Positions 11,706-23,172 of a DNA stretch of 64,000 nt are shown here, in pieces (position 1 is the first letter of the stretch; each line of letters opens with the position of its first letter). A program made the position numbers and the translations under genes. This DNA is from Epichloe hybrida (taxonomy: Eukaryota > Ascomycota > Sordariomycetes > Hypocreales > Clavicipitaceae). The notes under the pieces are model-generated. The model was not told the DNA's origin. It made no database searches and worked only from the letters and a program-made list of their open reading frames with translations. The stretch spans positions 806,001 to 870,000 of the forward strand of contig JAFEKR010000021.1 in the NCBI GenBank assembly GCA_019022495.1. The letters are read 5' to 3'.

Positions 11706-11991
11706 ATATAGGGGATAACACACGTAGAAATTAGTGGCTAGTTAGCCACGCTTCTTTTTTACGTGCAATATTTATAAACGTAGGAGATTTATAAGACCTA
11801 TAACTTCTAAGTATATAAATTTAAATCCTGCTGCATACACTACTATCATAGCCTAAAAATACCATTACCTTAGCTAGAAGAGATAACTTTAGGTTTATCT
11901 TCCTAAAGCTAGGGGGTGTGCCACAGGGTATATAGGGGATAACACACGCAGAAATTAGTGGCTAGTTGGCTACGCCTCTTTTTCCGTGCAA
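11706..11991. repeat. 63-bp direct repeats flanking an AT-rich 160-bp core
   Basis: The block ATATAGGGGATAACACACG onward at 11706-11768 recurs in the same orientation at 11930-11991 with a few mostly C/T or A/G differences. The DNA between them (11769-11929) is AT-rich and RIP-like. The arrangement resembles a very small terminal-repeat (TRIM-like) element or a short segmental duplication. It lies immediately upstream of the siderophore transporter and may have displaced its upstream elements. Confidence 0.55.
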
Positions 11992-12107
11992 CAGCGAAGG
12001 CACTTCAAATAGATGGGGTCCTGCCCCCCATATGCAAACCCTCCTCCTCTCCAGATCACATAGACACAGCTCGGGTCGATTTGTTTTGTGCTGATACACT
12101 ACACACG

Positions 12108-14115
12108 ATGATGTTCTTACCCAAAATCCTCGTGCGCGAAGGCGATGAGGACCACGAGTTCGACAGGAGAGTCGGGCCAACAAACGAACCCCCACTCTCC
12201 GACGACAAGGCTCATCCCACATCCAATGTTGAGGCTCACGACTCCGATTCCTCCGATGATGTTCAAGAGGGTGTCAGGGAGATTGAGGCCACCGTCAAAG
12301 TCTGGAGCAGCACCCATATCTACGTGGCCTACGCTTTGTAAGTTCGTTGTTCTCCGCAGGGGCAATGGGCAGCGCAGCGGCTCGATTCATAGTACACATC
12401 GCTAACTTGAGGGTGTGTAGGATCTGGCTCGTCTATTTTGCTGACTCGATGCACTCGAGCGTAGGCTACACGCTTACTTCCTACGTTACAAGTGACTTCT
12501 CGGTGCATGGTCTCACGCCCACCACCAATGTTCTCTCACAACTCATCGGAGGCCTCTTCAAGTTGCCGCTGGCCAAAATCCTTGACATCTGGGGTCGACC
12601 TCAGGGCGTGGCTCTGACCGTCTTTCTCATGGTCGTTGGTCTGGTTATGATGGCTGCTTGCCAAAATATTGAGACATACGCGGCTGCACAAATCTTCTAC
12701 TGGATTGGGTAAGTCCTCGGTCCTCGATCCCCGATCAGCTGACCAACATTATTTCCCTTTCCTCTCTGCACGACGTGACGGAGGAACTTTGATGGAGGAA
12801 CTTTGAAGACAGGCCTAGCTAACCTTGGGTCTTGACTTTTTGCAGTTTCAACGGCGTTGCCTACAGTTTGCAGGTCTTCACCGCCGACACCTCGGAACTC
12901 AAGAATCGTGCCTTTGTGTTTGCCCTCATCAACTCGCCCTTTATCATTTCAACACCAATCAGCGCTGAAGTAGCCAACGCCTACGTGAACAAGGGTGCAT
13001 TCAGTTGGAGATGGGTCTACGGCATCTTCTGCATCGTCGTCCCGGTCGTCACCGCTCCCATTTTCTTTCTGTTTTTGTGGAATCACCGCAAGGCCAAGAG
13101 AATGGGAGTCCTACAACCCAAGGAATCCAGCGGGAGGACAACGATGCAGAGCATCAAGCATTATTGTGTCGAGTTTGATATCTTTGGCCTGTTGCTTGCT
13201 GCCGCCGGTATGGCCCTGTTCTTGCTGCCATTCAACATCTACTCCTACCAGGATGAGGGTTGGCGCTCCCCAATGATCATCTGCATGCTCGTGTTTGGCG
13301 TCGTTCTTCTCATAGCATTCGCTCTCTATGAGAAGCACCTGGCGCCCGTCAAGTTCATTCCCTACGAGCTCCTCATGGACCGCACCATTATTGGTGCCTG
13401 TATCACGGTCACGGTAGCCTTTGTCTCCTTCTTCATCTGGTCGGCCATGTTCCCCTCGTTTCTCCAGGTCGTGACTGCAGCTAGTCTAAAACAAACCACG
13501 TGGGTTGGACGAATCTACAATATGGCAAGCTGCGCCTGGGGCCTTGTGGTTGGCGTGCTCATCCGATGGTCTGGTCGCTTCAAGTGGCTCGCACTCTACT
13601 TTGGTGTCCCCATGCAAATCCTGGGTGTCGGTCTGATGGTTCACTTCCGTCAGCCGGGCAGAGATCTCGGATACATCATCATGACTCAGATTTTCATCGC
13701 CGTTGCAGGTGGAACCATGGTCATATGCGAGCAGATTGCCATCATGGCTGCAGTGGCGCACAAGCATGTCGCCGTTGTGTTGGCCATGTATGCCATGTTC
13801 TCCTCAATCGGAGGCGCTATTGGAAGCACCCTTGCCACCGCTATCTGGAACGGCGTTTTCCCCAGCAGACTCAAGGAATACCTACCTGCCGAGACCAAGA
13901 TGGATGCTCCCTTGATCGTTGCAAACTTGACTCGACAGCTTTCATACCCCTCGGGATCCCCTACACGGGTGGCCATTCAACAGTCATACGGAGAGGCCCA
14001 GAGAATCATGTTGGCTTCGGCGACGGCGATTCTGGTCATCAGCATCCTTTCGGTTGCCATGTGGCGTGATATTCCCGTCAAGGATTTCAAGCAGAGGAAA
14101 GGTGCTGTGTCTTGA
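12108..14115 (+). CDS. Siderophore-iron transporter (MFS, SIT family)
   Basis: This is a proton-coupled major facilitator that imports ferri-siderophores across the plasma or vesicle membrane. Exons are 12108-12337, 12421-12708 and 12846-14115, with introns of 83 and 137 bp (CTAAC branch sites precede both acceptors), giving 595 residues, the usual family length. The N-terminal ~75 residues are acidic and cytosolic and end VREIEATVKVW. The first membrane segment carries the SIT-typical IWLVYFADSM...YVTSDF pattern. About fourteen hydrophobic segments follow, with YWIGFNGVAYSLQVF in the middle. Two consecutive ATGs (12108, 12111) fit the start. A longer open frame reaches back to 11958 but runs into the repeat at 11930-11991, so I reject it. 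Two SreA-like sites upstream suggest iron repression. The cognate siderophore cannot be told from sequence, and no NRPS gene is in the window. Confidence 0.85.
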
Positions 14116-15300
14116 ACTGATTGGCGTTTATGCCTTCTGGTTTGACAGCTATAAACGTCTACCTAATCATTAATTATCAAGTAAAAGTATTGGTATTGCT
14201 TTAGCAGTCATTAACACGTGATATTCAATAACAAAGTACTTCTACATACGCAAGAGATGCCAGTTATTCACCCAGTCAACGAAACATCGACCGACTTTGC
14301 AATGATGATGTATGGCAAGTGAACAGCCCTTTTGGGCATGAGGCAAGACACCACGCCCAGCGACATGGAATGGGGAAACATCGAGCCTCAACCCTCAACT
14401 TCGTGTACACAGCCGACAGTCCCACAGACTGCGGCCGTTGTCTGGCTGCTCATTTGGTGTCAAGGGTGGTCAGATCCCCCTTAAGAGAGCTCACGCCCAT
14501 CTTGTTCAACGTTCAGGGGAAAGGAAACAAAAAGCCCATGAGCTTTCACTCGGCTTTCCTGCCACGGCTCGTCGTGGTGTTTATCGTCCCGATTGATGCC
14601 AATGCCCTCGCCGTAGGTTTCCTCGGTACATCTAAGCGGGCCTTGTGCTTGTACGGATAGACATGTGGTTTAACATGGAATTCGGGTCCGTGAAAATGGC
14701 TGATATTTTGTTCCACGCAGGTGATAACGGACGGGCTCAAATGCACAGCTCCAGAAGCCTTCTGGGCAAGCAGAGCCTCTATTCTCGTAGTCACACTGGG
14801 CATCGATCGACGACGTGACCTTGGCGATGGATAGGCTAGAATGGCCTTCCTGCAGTCGGCAGCTGGTTTTCGTTGACTACTCTCTTGCTGCGTCTCAAAA
14901 CCTATGCCGGACACTTTCGAGCTTCGTATGCTCCTGCCGTTTTTGGCACGGGATTTCACGATCGAGTCGGAGGAGCAAAGTTCGCCAGACCTCCGAGCCG
15001 TAGGATAATTGAGGAGTCATCTCTTGTCTGTTGCAACCATGCCCTCTCCCTCTCTGTAAAGTCGCATGAGCCGTAACCTGCACGAACAGGAAGTACCGTC
15101 GGAAAACGATTGATCCCCTTGACGTCGGATGACCCCGCACCCACAAGTTACAAGTTACAAGTTACATCAGGCATCCTGCGTGCGGGGTTGGTGCCTTTTA
15201 TCCACGACAAGTTCTCGAAAACCTCCAACTTGTTCTTCTCTCCGTCGTCGCCACGCTCAATCTGCTGCCCCTTCTCCCCGGCTCCGGCTCCAACTCGATC
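14116..15300. other. Gene-free stretch
   Basis: This is the 3' flank of the transporter and 5' flank of the EthD gene. Several overlapping short frames on both strands show no family features. A triple tandem CAAGTTA-type repeat occurs near 15145-15165. Nothing else is supported. Confidence 0.4.
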
Positions 15301-15721
15301 ATGTCCAACATGGCGTCCGTTACAATTCTCTACCCGTCGGGCCACTATTTCAACCTAGAGTACTACTTGGGAATCCACATGCCTCTCGTTGAAACGTAGG
15401 TTCATTTTCCGTTTCCCCTCAGCTACAACCCCAATCTGTCCGTGCTCTCGAGGATACTGCCTGGGAACTGATCGTGGCCCCCCCCCCGCAATACATAGCT
15501 CATGGAAGCCCGACGGCCTTCGCAGCTGGGAAATCACGCAGTTCGAGTCGGGCCAGCCTTACCAGATCCAGGCCATCCTCAAGTTTGACGCCCTCTCCGC
15601 GTGGGAGGCGGCGTCGACGGGAAAGAATGCGTCTGCTGTGTTTGGCGACATTCCCAAGTTCACGACGGCGCAGCCCGTTGTCCTGAAGGGCTCGCACAGG
15701 GGGTCTCAGAAATTAGCATGA
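15301..15721 (+). CDS. EthD-family small protein, two exons
   Basis: This is a 105-residue ferredoxin-like alpha+beta-barrel protein of the EthD family (named for ethyl tert-butyl ether degradation; most fungal members have no known substrate). Exon 1 is 15301-15395 and exon 2 is 15499-15721. The 103-bp intron (GTAGGT...TAG) contains a C homopolymer, and the frame joins cleanly. Family hallmarks are VTILYPSG near the N-terminus, YYLGIHMPLVE (first strand and helix), LRSWEIT, and DIPKFTTAQPVVLKG at the C-terminus. A second ATG in frame (residue 4) could be the true start. EthD proteins sometimes act as cyclases or monooxygenases in polyketide clusters, but no cluster is present. The neighbouring transporter and esterase give no functional link. 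Confidence 0.8.
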
Positions 15722-15794
15722 CGCTTTTTATTGATGGAGGGGGGGGTTCATTGGCTGTGGCTAATGCATCTAATTTATATGTAACATACTAGTT

Positions 15795-15941
15795 ACTGGC
15801 GATACCCAGCTAGTACAACGATTAATATGCTAATAATCATGACCGCAGTAATAGATAAATCCTGTAACTCCCAGGATTTATCCATTACTGCGATCGCGAT
15901 TATTAGTATTTTAATCGTTGTACTGGCTGGGTATCGCCAGT
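15795..15941. mobile_element. Foldback MITE, near-complete 147-bp palindrome
   Basis: The left arm begins ACTGGCGATACCCAGC and the right arm ends with its complement. The two ~70-bp arms pair almost throughout, with a tiny loop near TGTAACTCCC. Several of the arm differences are C/T or G/A. No clear target duplication is seen. Transcribed, it would form a long hairpin. A 24-bp piece of the same arm sequence (TATTACTGCGGTCGCGATTA) recurs at 15987-16010, just downstream, as a partial second copy. It lies 73 bp after the stop codon of the EthD gene. Confidence 0.75.
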
Positions 15942-16010
15942 GTCACAAATACCTTGAGGCTTGATCCTAGGAATTACAGTGTTCACCTATTACTGCGGTC
16001 GCGATTAGTA

Positions 16011-16946
16011 TGTCGCTCATAATCATTATTTTATCCATGTTTCCCCTGTTCTTGTTTTCTGCACCATGGAATAAATATGAAAAAAATCATCCTTCGCGCC
16101 CGCGAAGAGATGGGCTCTGGTGGTAAAACCCCTCCATCAATTCATGGTGGTTCCCATTCCTTGACGAGATCCATCTCGACTTGATTGAAGTAGAGTAGAG
16201 CGATACCCCGCGATATGCTGCGCACTCATCGTACGGCGTGGGAGGCGACACTATGCGTTCAACATGTTTGGTTTCTTTTCAGCCTAGCTCGTCCCAAGTT
16301 TGATCAATGCCTGTTCGTGCCCGGTTCATCACCAGCAGCTCTCAGCGTCACAACCGCCACTTCAGGTTTTACGCGAGTCGGGTCGTGCGTGACACCGCCT
16401 CAATCCCCCTTCCCTTCCCCGGGTCCCCATCCCATGTCGATTGAGGGCTGGGCTGAACCGACGAGTGACACGGGCTGATGCCGATTAAAAGGGAGGGTGT
16501 TAGGGCATGTTGGGCAGGGATGAGGGATCAATCCGGGCCGAAAAGCTAGGGATGGTTCGAGAATCGAGACATGTACATAGCTGTGCGGAGTAATTTCTCA
16601 TACATAGACATCTTTACAGAGTACGGAGTGCGGTCGGAGAGATAAGAGACCCCTGGATGGTCACGTTATGACGGATGCTACACTGTCTCGCATGCGGATC
16701 AGATGCGGATCCATCGGGTGATTGATTCTCGATATTATCCAAGTTGCGCAAGAGTACGCACGATCGCCGTTGTAGTACGGACTAGGCAAAGCGAATTTTC
16801 CTATATTCGACACCCCACAAGCATTATTCTTAGCATCTACATCAATTGCTGATTACAACATGTTTATCCCCACCAAGTGGTGAGAGGTTCTTGTTTCTTC
16901 TTTTTCGGGGTTGGTATTGTGTTGGTTACACCCACAGCGACTCCAT
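16011..16946. other. Gene-free stretch
   Basis: This is the 3' flank shared by the EthD gene and the convergent esterase gene. An 87-codon frame (16215-16478) has no recognisable domain. No repeats or RNA genes were seen. Confidence 0.4.
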
Positions 16947-18021
16947 CTAAAGCATCTGAAACATGGCGGCAAGCGCAAGCGGCAGTGCAGCGTAGAGGCC
17001 TTGGCTGGCCATATGTGGGCCATTGGCACCACTGGTCGTGCTATCTGTCGTCGTCGTAGCAGGTCCACCGGTGGTAGAGACTGAGGGCTGAAGGTAGCTA
17101 GTGGACGCGGTGGTACTAGTAGGAGAAGCAGAGCTGGTGGTGTTGCTTCCGCCGCTAGATTTACCCATGGCCTTGTCGACAATGAACTTGACGATGTCGG
17201 TGCCGTACTTCATGAAGTACTGCCCGTGGGCAGCAGTCACGTTACCAGTGTCGCAGTATATATCCCCCGTGTCGCACCATGAGGAGATAATGTTGGCGTA
17301 CTTGAGGCAACTATCGGTGTTCTTGCGAGGGAAGATCTGATGGCTTCGTTAGCATCTCAAGGTCGAGCTCAAGTCAGGAGAAAAGGGAAAGGACATGATA
17401 TCACCCGCAGCAGCACATACCCCATTTTTAATGCTGGTTCCCTTGTTGAAGGTGGCGTTGGCATCGTGGGTTGGGTCTCCGATGAGGGCAACCACGACGA
17501 CTTGATTTACAATGCATGGTTAGCGTCTGCATGTTACTTATTGTGTCAATTATTCTTCAGATGGGAAATCCCCCCCTACTTTGGTTTTCAACGTTGCTAG
17601 ACGCAATGGCAGCGGTATGAGCAAAACCGGTCTCATCCGTGCCGCAAAGAGTATCCAAAGTGACTTGGGCACCCTGGGAGTAGCCCAAAATGGCAATTTT
17701 GTCATTGGGGCAAGCCTTGACATGATCGGTGATGAGTTCAGTCAGGTACTTGGTGCCGTTTCCAACCGAGAGCGGGTAAGAAGGACTGGCGAGAGTGGCA
17801 GGGTAGTCCAGGGCTACAACATGGGTGCCCTTTACTTGCTCCTTGACCTCGGTGCCGATTATGCTTCCGGCAACACCAAGTCCAGGCTGTTCACCGGTGC
17901 CACGGACGCTGATGAGGTAAAGGCCACCATCGGCGCAGTCCTTGACGTTGTCGCCAGCATCAGGCTCTGGGACGGTCGCGCGGGCCGCGAGCAGGGCGAG
18001 GGGGGCGAGAACGTGTTTCAT
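16947..18021 (-). CDS. GPI-anchored cutinase-family (CE5) serine esterase
   Basis: This is a secreted serine esterase of the cutinase/acetylxylan-esterase fold, acting on plant cutin, acetylated xylan or other cell-wall esters. Exons are 18021-17580, 17500-17421 and 17336-16947 (introns of 79 and 84 bp), giving 303 residues. Residues 1-15 form a short signal peptide. The nucleophile is Ser115 in GYSQG, and the remaining triad residues fit Asp199 (TGDIYC) and His211 (TAAHGQ). Cys-bearing segments match the family. After the catalytic domain comes a ~50-residue Ser/Thr linker and a hydrophobic tail (LYAALPLALAAMFQML), typical of a GPI signal, so the enzyme is probably held on the cell surface. 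Classical cutinases (~220 residues) lack this tail. The choice between cutinase and acetylxylan esterase is not possible by eye. Confidence 0.85.
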
Positions 18022-18452
18022 CGTTGAGTAGAATGTGTGTGTGATAAGCCCTGGCAGTCAGTGGCAGTCAGTCAATGAATGCTCGCCCTCGGATCCGGTC
18101 GCTCCTGACGCCTTGGCAACGGACTGCCCGTGAGGATAGGTGAGAGGGAGAAAGAGCAACGAAGAATGGACAGCGGAGGCGGAATCAGGCGGATCAGGCG
18201 GATCACGATGTTAATAAAGGGCTGCACGGCTGGCGTAGCCCGTGCCGGATACTAGCTCCGCCATGAGGCTGCAGAGGCGTAAGCTGGGAGGAGCATGGAG
18301 GAGCATGGAGGAGCATCGAAGTTGCGAAGCGAGGGCCTTCGAGTAGCCAAGTAGCCAAGTAGCCAAGCCCACGCAAGAGTAAGCGAGTTCCCATCAGCAA
18401 TCCCGCGGCTAGCGTGCTGCGTTAGTGGCCTGGTCCAAGCTCCAAGGCACAC

Positions 18453-18490
18453 CAGTGAATCAGTGAATCAGTGAATCAGTGAATCAGTGA
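18453..18490. repeat. GTGAATCA tandem array
   Basis: About four and a half perfect copies of an 8-bp unit lie upstream of the esterase gene. This is simple slippage-type DNA. Confidence 0.85.
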
Positions 18491-20271
18491 CATAATGACA
18501 CCTCAATCATCATTGTCTGTCCGACTGTAGTCGCTTTTCCTAGTATTGCTTCTTCAATACGGAGTACAAGCGGCAAGCGGAGTGGCCATGCCATGCCGTG
18601 CTGTGCCGTGAGGCCGAGACTGAGTCGTCATGAGCGGATCCACGATGACCACCAACTAACACCAACTGGGTTGTAGCCTCAGGCAGGTACACCCGGACTT
18701 TACGAACCCTTTGTCTTTGTGTCCCACAACTGATAGAAGAGACAGCTATTCAAGGACCAGTCCAGATTCAAGCGGCCGAAGTCGAAACTAATAAGGTTGC
18801 CAATGGGAACAAACTCGAAGCCCGGGGCGGCGCTTTTGTCAAAACTTTGCGTCTCTAGTCTCTCTCTTTGTCCCGCTTTCCCTAGTAGGAAGGGTGGCGT
18901 TTGGCTTTTCCGTTCAACGAATCCTTTTCTCACGCTCTGGCCGCGTGCCATATGCAAGGTACCTACTACCGACCACTGCGGCGACCAGTCATCGATCTGC
19001 GAAACTAGCCGTCACTTCTCAACTTCACCATGCGGTGGAGTCGGGAGCTCTGAGAAAGATAACCTCATTGGGGGCGGAGCACGATGCAGAGAGCGGTTAG
19101 AAAAAATCCACAAGGCAGAGAATGACCGCCGACAGCGAAACGCCCTTCCACTGGCCCGCGATTCTCCGTGTGGCCTGCTGTTTCACGCCAGAAAAGAAGG
19201 AGGTTGTCTTTGAGAATCAAAGAGCGGTCCGAAAATGTCGCTAATCAAGGCCAGCGATGGCCGTCCGATCCACACAACGACGACGTAAAACCCCGACCAA
19301 GTTCAAGGTTGGATTTCCCATTCCCAAGCGGACGGTCGACAAAGTCATCTTTCCTTCGCCCACTGTAGCACAGATCGTGCCAGCGGGAAAGGTCTCAGAT
19401 GCAGATCTGGATGGATGCAACAACCCTTGCTTTGTCTTGGCAGTGCGACGAGCGCAAGCTCAAACGAGGGAAGAGAGGCGAAGAAACTGACAAGGCGCGA
19501 GTTTAAATAAGTCTACCTACCACGCTCCTGTACACCTGGGTACCATGAGGGGAGAGCGAGCAGCTCGGCAAAAGGCGCTTAATCGATGTTTAGATTTCTC
19601 TTCCCGCGCGCGCGGGACCGCAGACTTGCACAAAACACAAAACGCTGCCAACCAGGAGTGTGGGCGCGCCTCTGAGATTTATACCGGAAAGCATGTTTCA
19701 CTAGGACCGGAAAGGCCAGCCAAACGTGTCTGTCTGGCCCAGGGGGGTGAAGGATGGAGATTTCCATCAAAGGACCGATTGGCACATGTCGGCCGTCCCC
19801 AATGGAAAAAAACGGGAAAAAACGGAAAAAAACCCTCGACCAAAAGCTAAGCCCTAAGCGGCAGCCAAGACTCACTTGCCCAGCTCCGCAACTAGCAATT
19901 TCGCCTCTTGCCTTTTTGGCCCAAGCATGACGACGGATCCACCTTCCGTCAACGGCCTGGCCTCTCTGAGGCTAATATAGGAGGCAAAGAAGAAGAGGAA
20001 GAGGAAAGAAAAAAAGCACGAGGTAGTGGGTTTAACCGCTCCCTTCTTTTCCCCTATAAGCAAGCATCCATTCCATCTTTCAGCCACTGCCCCTCCAGGT
20101 CGTCGTGATTCGCGAATTGTCCGTCATGTGTAATTGATTGCCCAAATACGGCTGGTTCCTCACCTATTTTGATCTACTAGAGTTATGTGCTTGAAGAGTT
20201 GTTTCTCTGGATCAAGCAGCCAAGACGTATTAAAGACATGGTGTTTTCAGGATGATGGTTCACCTGCTACT

Positions 20272-20353
20272 CCCGTTTCCCGTTTCCCGTTTCCCGTTTC
20301 CTTTGATATATGTATGTGTATATATATATGTGTGTGTGTGTATATATATACAC
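20272..20353. repeat. CCCGTTT array followed by TA/TG microsatellite
   Basis: Four CCCGTTT copies are followed by alternating TATATA and TGTGTG runs. It ends about 105 bp before the start codon of the DHA2 transporter, so it lies in the promoter or leader and may be length-variable between strains. Confidence 0.85.
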
Positions 20354-20458
20354 ATGTGAAGTCGTGTGTCTGCCAGCCATTACGACGGTTTGTGTCAGAG
20401 AGCTGAACCTTTGTTCCATCGCCACTAGTCGGTTCTTCGTCCATCGCAAGATCGCATC

Positions 20459-22215
20459 ATGGCCAAGTCGTCGACGACGTCAACATTGGCACCATCGTCG
20501 GCGGCCCTCGGCGCATCGACGCGCACGCCGTCACCGCAGCCCCAAGATGACCAAGATGACAGGACCGAGAAGGCGTCAGTCAACGGCGACGTGATGATTC
20601 CTCACAAGCTCCTGGACAAGGCCACCATCGAGCGGCTAGGCAGGCAGCGCCCGGACTCGTTGCCGAGCCGGGTTTCCGAAGTCTTGTTTGTCTTCACCAT
20701 TGTCATGTCCATGATGATGAGCGAGTACTTCATCGGCGGCTTCAACATCGTCCTGCCTCCAATCGCGGATGCGCTCGGCATCCCGGCCTCGTCATGCACG
20801 TGGCCGGCCGGTGTAACCAACTTGACCACGGCCGCGCTCCTGCAGCCGCTCGCTCGACTCTGCGATCTGTACGGCGGCCGTGCCGTCTTCCTCGGCGGCC
20901 ACGCGTGGCTCCTGGTCTGGTCCTTGGTCGGCGGCTTCAGCCAGAACACGACGATGCTGATCGTGTGCCGTGCCATGCAGGGCATCGGCCCCGCGGCCTT
21001 CCTGCCCGCGGGCCTGGCCATCTTGAGCCAGACGTATCGCCCGGGCCCGAGGAAGAACCTTGTGTTTGCCGTCTACGGTGCCTTTGCCTGCATCGGCTTC
21101 TACTTTGGTATTTTCGTCGGTGCCGTCACGGCCGAGTATCTCGACTGGCGATGGTACTTCTGGGTGGGCGCCATCGTCGGCCTCATCATTGCCATCTCGG
21201 CCTGCATCAGCATCCCGGGTCCAACGGGGAACTCGGCCGGCCTGGACCCCGGCGCCAAGATGGACTGGCTCGGTGTCGTCACCATTGTCCCCGGTCTCGT
21301 CCTGGTCGTCTTTGCCTTCACCGACGGCTATCATGCCCCGGATGGATGGAAAACTCCATACATCCACGTCAGCTTGGTTCTCGGCATCCTTTTCCTCGCC
21401 GCCGCCGTCTACGTCCAAGGCTGGGTGTCGACCCAGCCGCTGCTTCCTCCTGACCTGTTCAAAGCCAAGTACATGAAGCGTCTGATGGCTGCCCTGTTCC
21501 TGTCCTACGGCGTATTCGGTCTTTACCTCTTTTACGCCAGTTTCTAGTGAGTCTGCTGCACAAACAACACACACACACACCTTGTCCTTCTTCTTCTTCC
21601 ACTCACACTCACCGCAGTATCGAAAGCGTCATGCACATCAGGCCCATCCTCACCGCCGCCTGGTTCACCCCCCTCGCCGTCGGCGGCATGGTCCTCGCCA
21701 TCGCAGGTGGCCTCGTCCTCCACATCATCCCCAACAAGGTTCTCATGATCATCTCCTCCCTGGGCTTCGTCCTCTCCGTCCTCCTCTTCGCCCTCATCCC
21801 CGACCCAGCCACGTCGGGCCGATCCACCGGCTTCATCTACTGGGCCTACGTCTTCCCCGCCATGATCTGCGGCACCATCGGCGTGGACATCACCTTCAAC
21901 GTCACCAACATCTTCATCACCACGGCCATGCCTCGCCGCCACCAAGCCGCCGCAGGCGGCCTCATCAACAGCCTCTTGTACCTCGGCATCGCGTTCTGGC
22001 TCGGCATCGCGGACCTCGCCGTCTCAGCCACGGTGCAGTCGAGGGGCGATGACCGCCAACGGTACCAGATTGGTTTCTGGACCGGCCTCGGCCTCGCCAT
22101 CGCATCGCTGGCACTAGTCCTCACCGTCAAGATGGGCTCAGCCGAGGCCAGCTTGACTGCGGACGAAAAGGCCGAAATGGAACTTGCAACTGCAGCTGGG
22201 ACAGGGCAGTCCTGA
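20459..22215 (+). CDS. MFS drug:H+ antiporter, DHA2 (Atr1-like)
   Basis: This is a 14-segment efflux transporter of the DHA2 family. Exon 1 is 20459-21546 and exon 2 is 21618-22215. The 71-bp intron runs from GTGAGT to CAG and splits a Tyr codon. The product is 561 residues. The ~65-residue N-terminus is hydrophilic. The first half has MSEYFIGGFNIVLPPIADALG, ARLCDLYGGRAVFLGG (the loop 2-3 signature) and VCRAMQGIGPAAFLPAG (antiporter motif C-like region). The second half continues with further hydrophobic segments and ends hydrophilic. The pattern resembles Atr1-type aminotriazole/boron exporters, but the substrate cannot be told. The start ATG sits in a good context. It is divergent from the esterase, and no biosynthetic genes are adjacent. 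Confidence 0.85.
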
Positions 22216-23172
22216 ACAGGAACAATAACAATGGGAGATGGCGTTGGCGTAAAAAAAATATTTTTCTTCTTTACTATTCTTTTTTTTTTTTAATTAGACG
22301 GGAACAAAAAGTTTCCGAGACAAGAAAGGGCACGTCACTCCCATGGCATGGCATTTACATCATATCATCCAAGTACACGAACGGCCAACCCCGTCACGAC
22401 ACCGCCGACGTTTCCGAACAGCAAGCACAACGTTGTAAAAGGCTTGTAGAAGAAAGAAAACAGAACGTGGTCGCGTAATCGATGGGATTCGGCGACGCAT
22501 GTGCAAGTGCACTGTTTCTGCCCGTGGAACTACTTGCCGTGACCCGTCGAAGGCGAACTTCCAACCTTTGATCAACGCCCGCTTCGTCGCTTCCCGTCCT
22601 CCCCATCGACCAGACCTCGTGCAAAGCCATCTATGCTACATCGTGAGACGTCGGCATGTAATGTCGGATCGCATTCTGATTTACTAGCATGTGGTTGATA
22701 TCTGGACTCCCTGCGACTGGCGGCCCGGAGCAGGTCAACGTGGAATGACAGGCACTGGCATTACATAACGTGAGACAAAGCCGGCTGCTTAGTAGACCAA
22801 CACTTGTTTATTATTGGTCTCTGATCTTTCTTTAAAAAAGGAGACTGCTCCTTTCGCCACGTTTTGTCATGTGCTAAATACAACTGTGCGGCTGTGCGCA
22901 TACGGGTCACAATAGTTTCAACTTTTTTCGATATTCTTGCTAAAAAGGGACAGTCTTGGTTGACTTGTTGCATTCGCGTCAAAGAATTTGTCAAAATGAT
23001 ACGCAGAAACTCCGCCAAGTGGTCGATAAATGAGGAAACATGAGATGAAGAACTTGAAGATGGAGTGAACCTGATGGTGAAGAGCTCGAGACTACCTGAC
23101 CCTATGTTACGTGGTCGTAATCATCATGGTCTGGATGCGGTTCATGTCACGGGCTGCAACGTGGACATTGTC
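22216..23172. other. Gene-free stretch between convergent genes
   Basis: This holds the 3' flanks of the DHA2 transporter and of ILV2, which converge here. It contains T- and A-rich runs that may act in termination or polyadenylation (22245-22295). Nothing else is supported. Confidence 0.4.

Larger units (their letters stand above)
10658..12107. other. Gene-free stretch, probable regulatory region of the siderophore transporter
   Basis: No convincing gene is seen in this 1.4 kb. It contains a short TATG-rich run near 10930-10955, two SreA-like GATA sites at 11290-11314, a CCAAT box (reverse strand) at 11359-11363, and a 63-bp direct repeat pair around an AT-rich insert (11706-11991). Small open frames on both strands here lack recognisable features and overlap each other. 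Confidence 0.5.
18022..20458. other. Gene-free 2.4-kb stretch with simple repeats
   Basis: This region lies between divergent promoters (esterase to the left, MFS transporter to the right). Simple repeats include GGAGGAGCAT copies near 18285-18320, GTAGCCAA copies near 18340-18366, an 8-bp GTGAATCA array (18453-18490), CCCGTTT copies (20272-20301) and a TA/TG microsatellite (20308-20353). Several 60-140-codon frames occur on both strands but none has a domain, a codon pattern or a credible splice partner. Confidence 0.5.

Noticed and set aside
11958..12107. Upstream extension of the siderophore transporter frame to an earlier ATG
   Set aside because: The extension runs into the repeated DNA at 11930-11991 and would add a segment unlike the family N-terminus. 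The ATG pair at 12108/12111 fits better.
13500..14069. 189-codon second frame inside the siderophore transporter
   Set aside because: It overlaps the clear transporter exon in another frame and has Cys/His/Arg-rich shadow composition.
18797..19213. 138-codon frame in the gene-free 18-20 kb stretch
   Set aside because: No domain, no signal peptide, no splice partner, and surrounding frames on both strands look alike.
20792..21580. 262-codon antisense frame inside the DHA2 transporter
   Set aside because: This is an antisense shadow of a GC-rich coding exon, with Asp/Glu/Gly-rich low-complexity translation.
12108..22215. Possible secondary-metabolite or siderophore cluster (two transporters, EthD protein, esterase)
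   Set aside because: No NRPS, PKS, hydroxylase or acyltransferase gene is in the window. The genes are separated by 1-2.4 kb and have unrelated roles.
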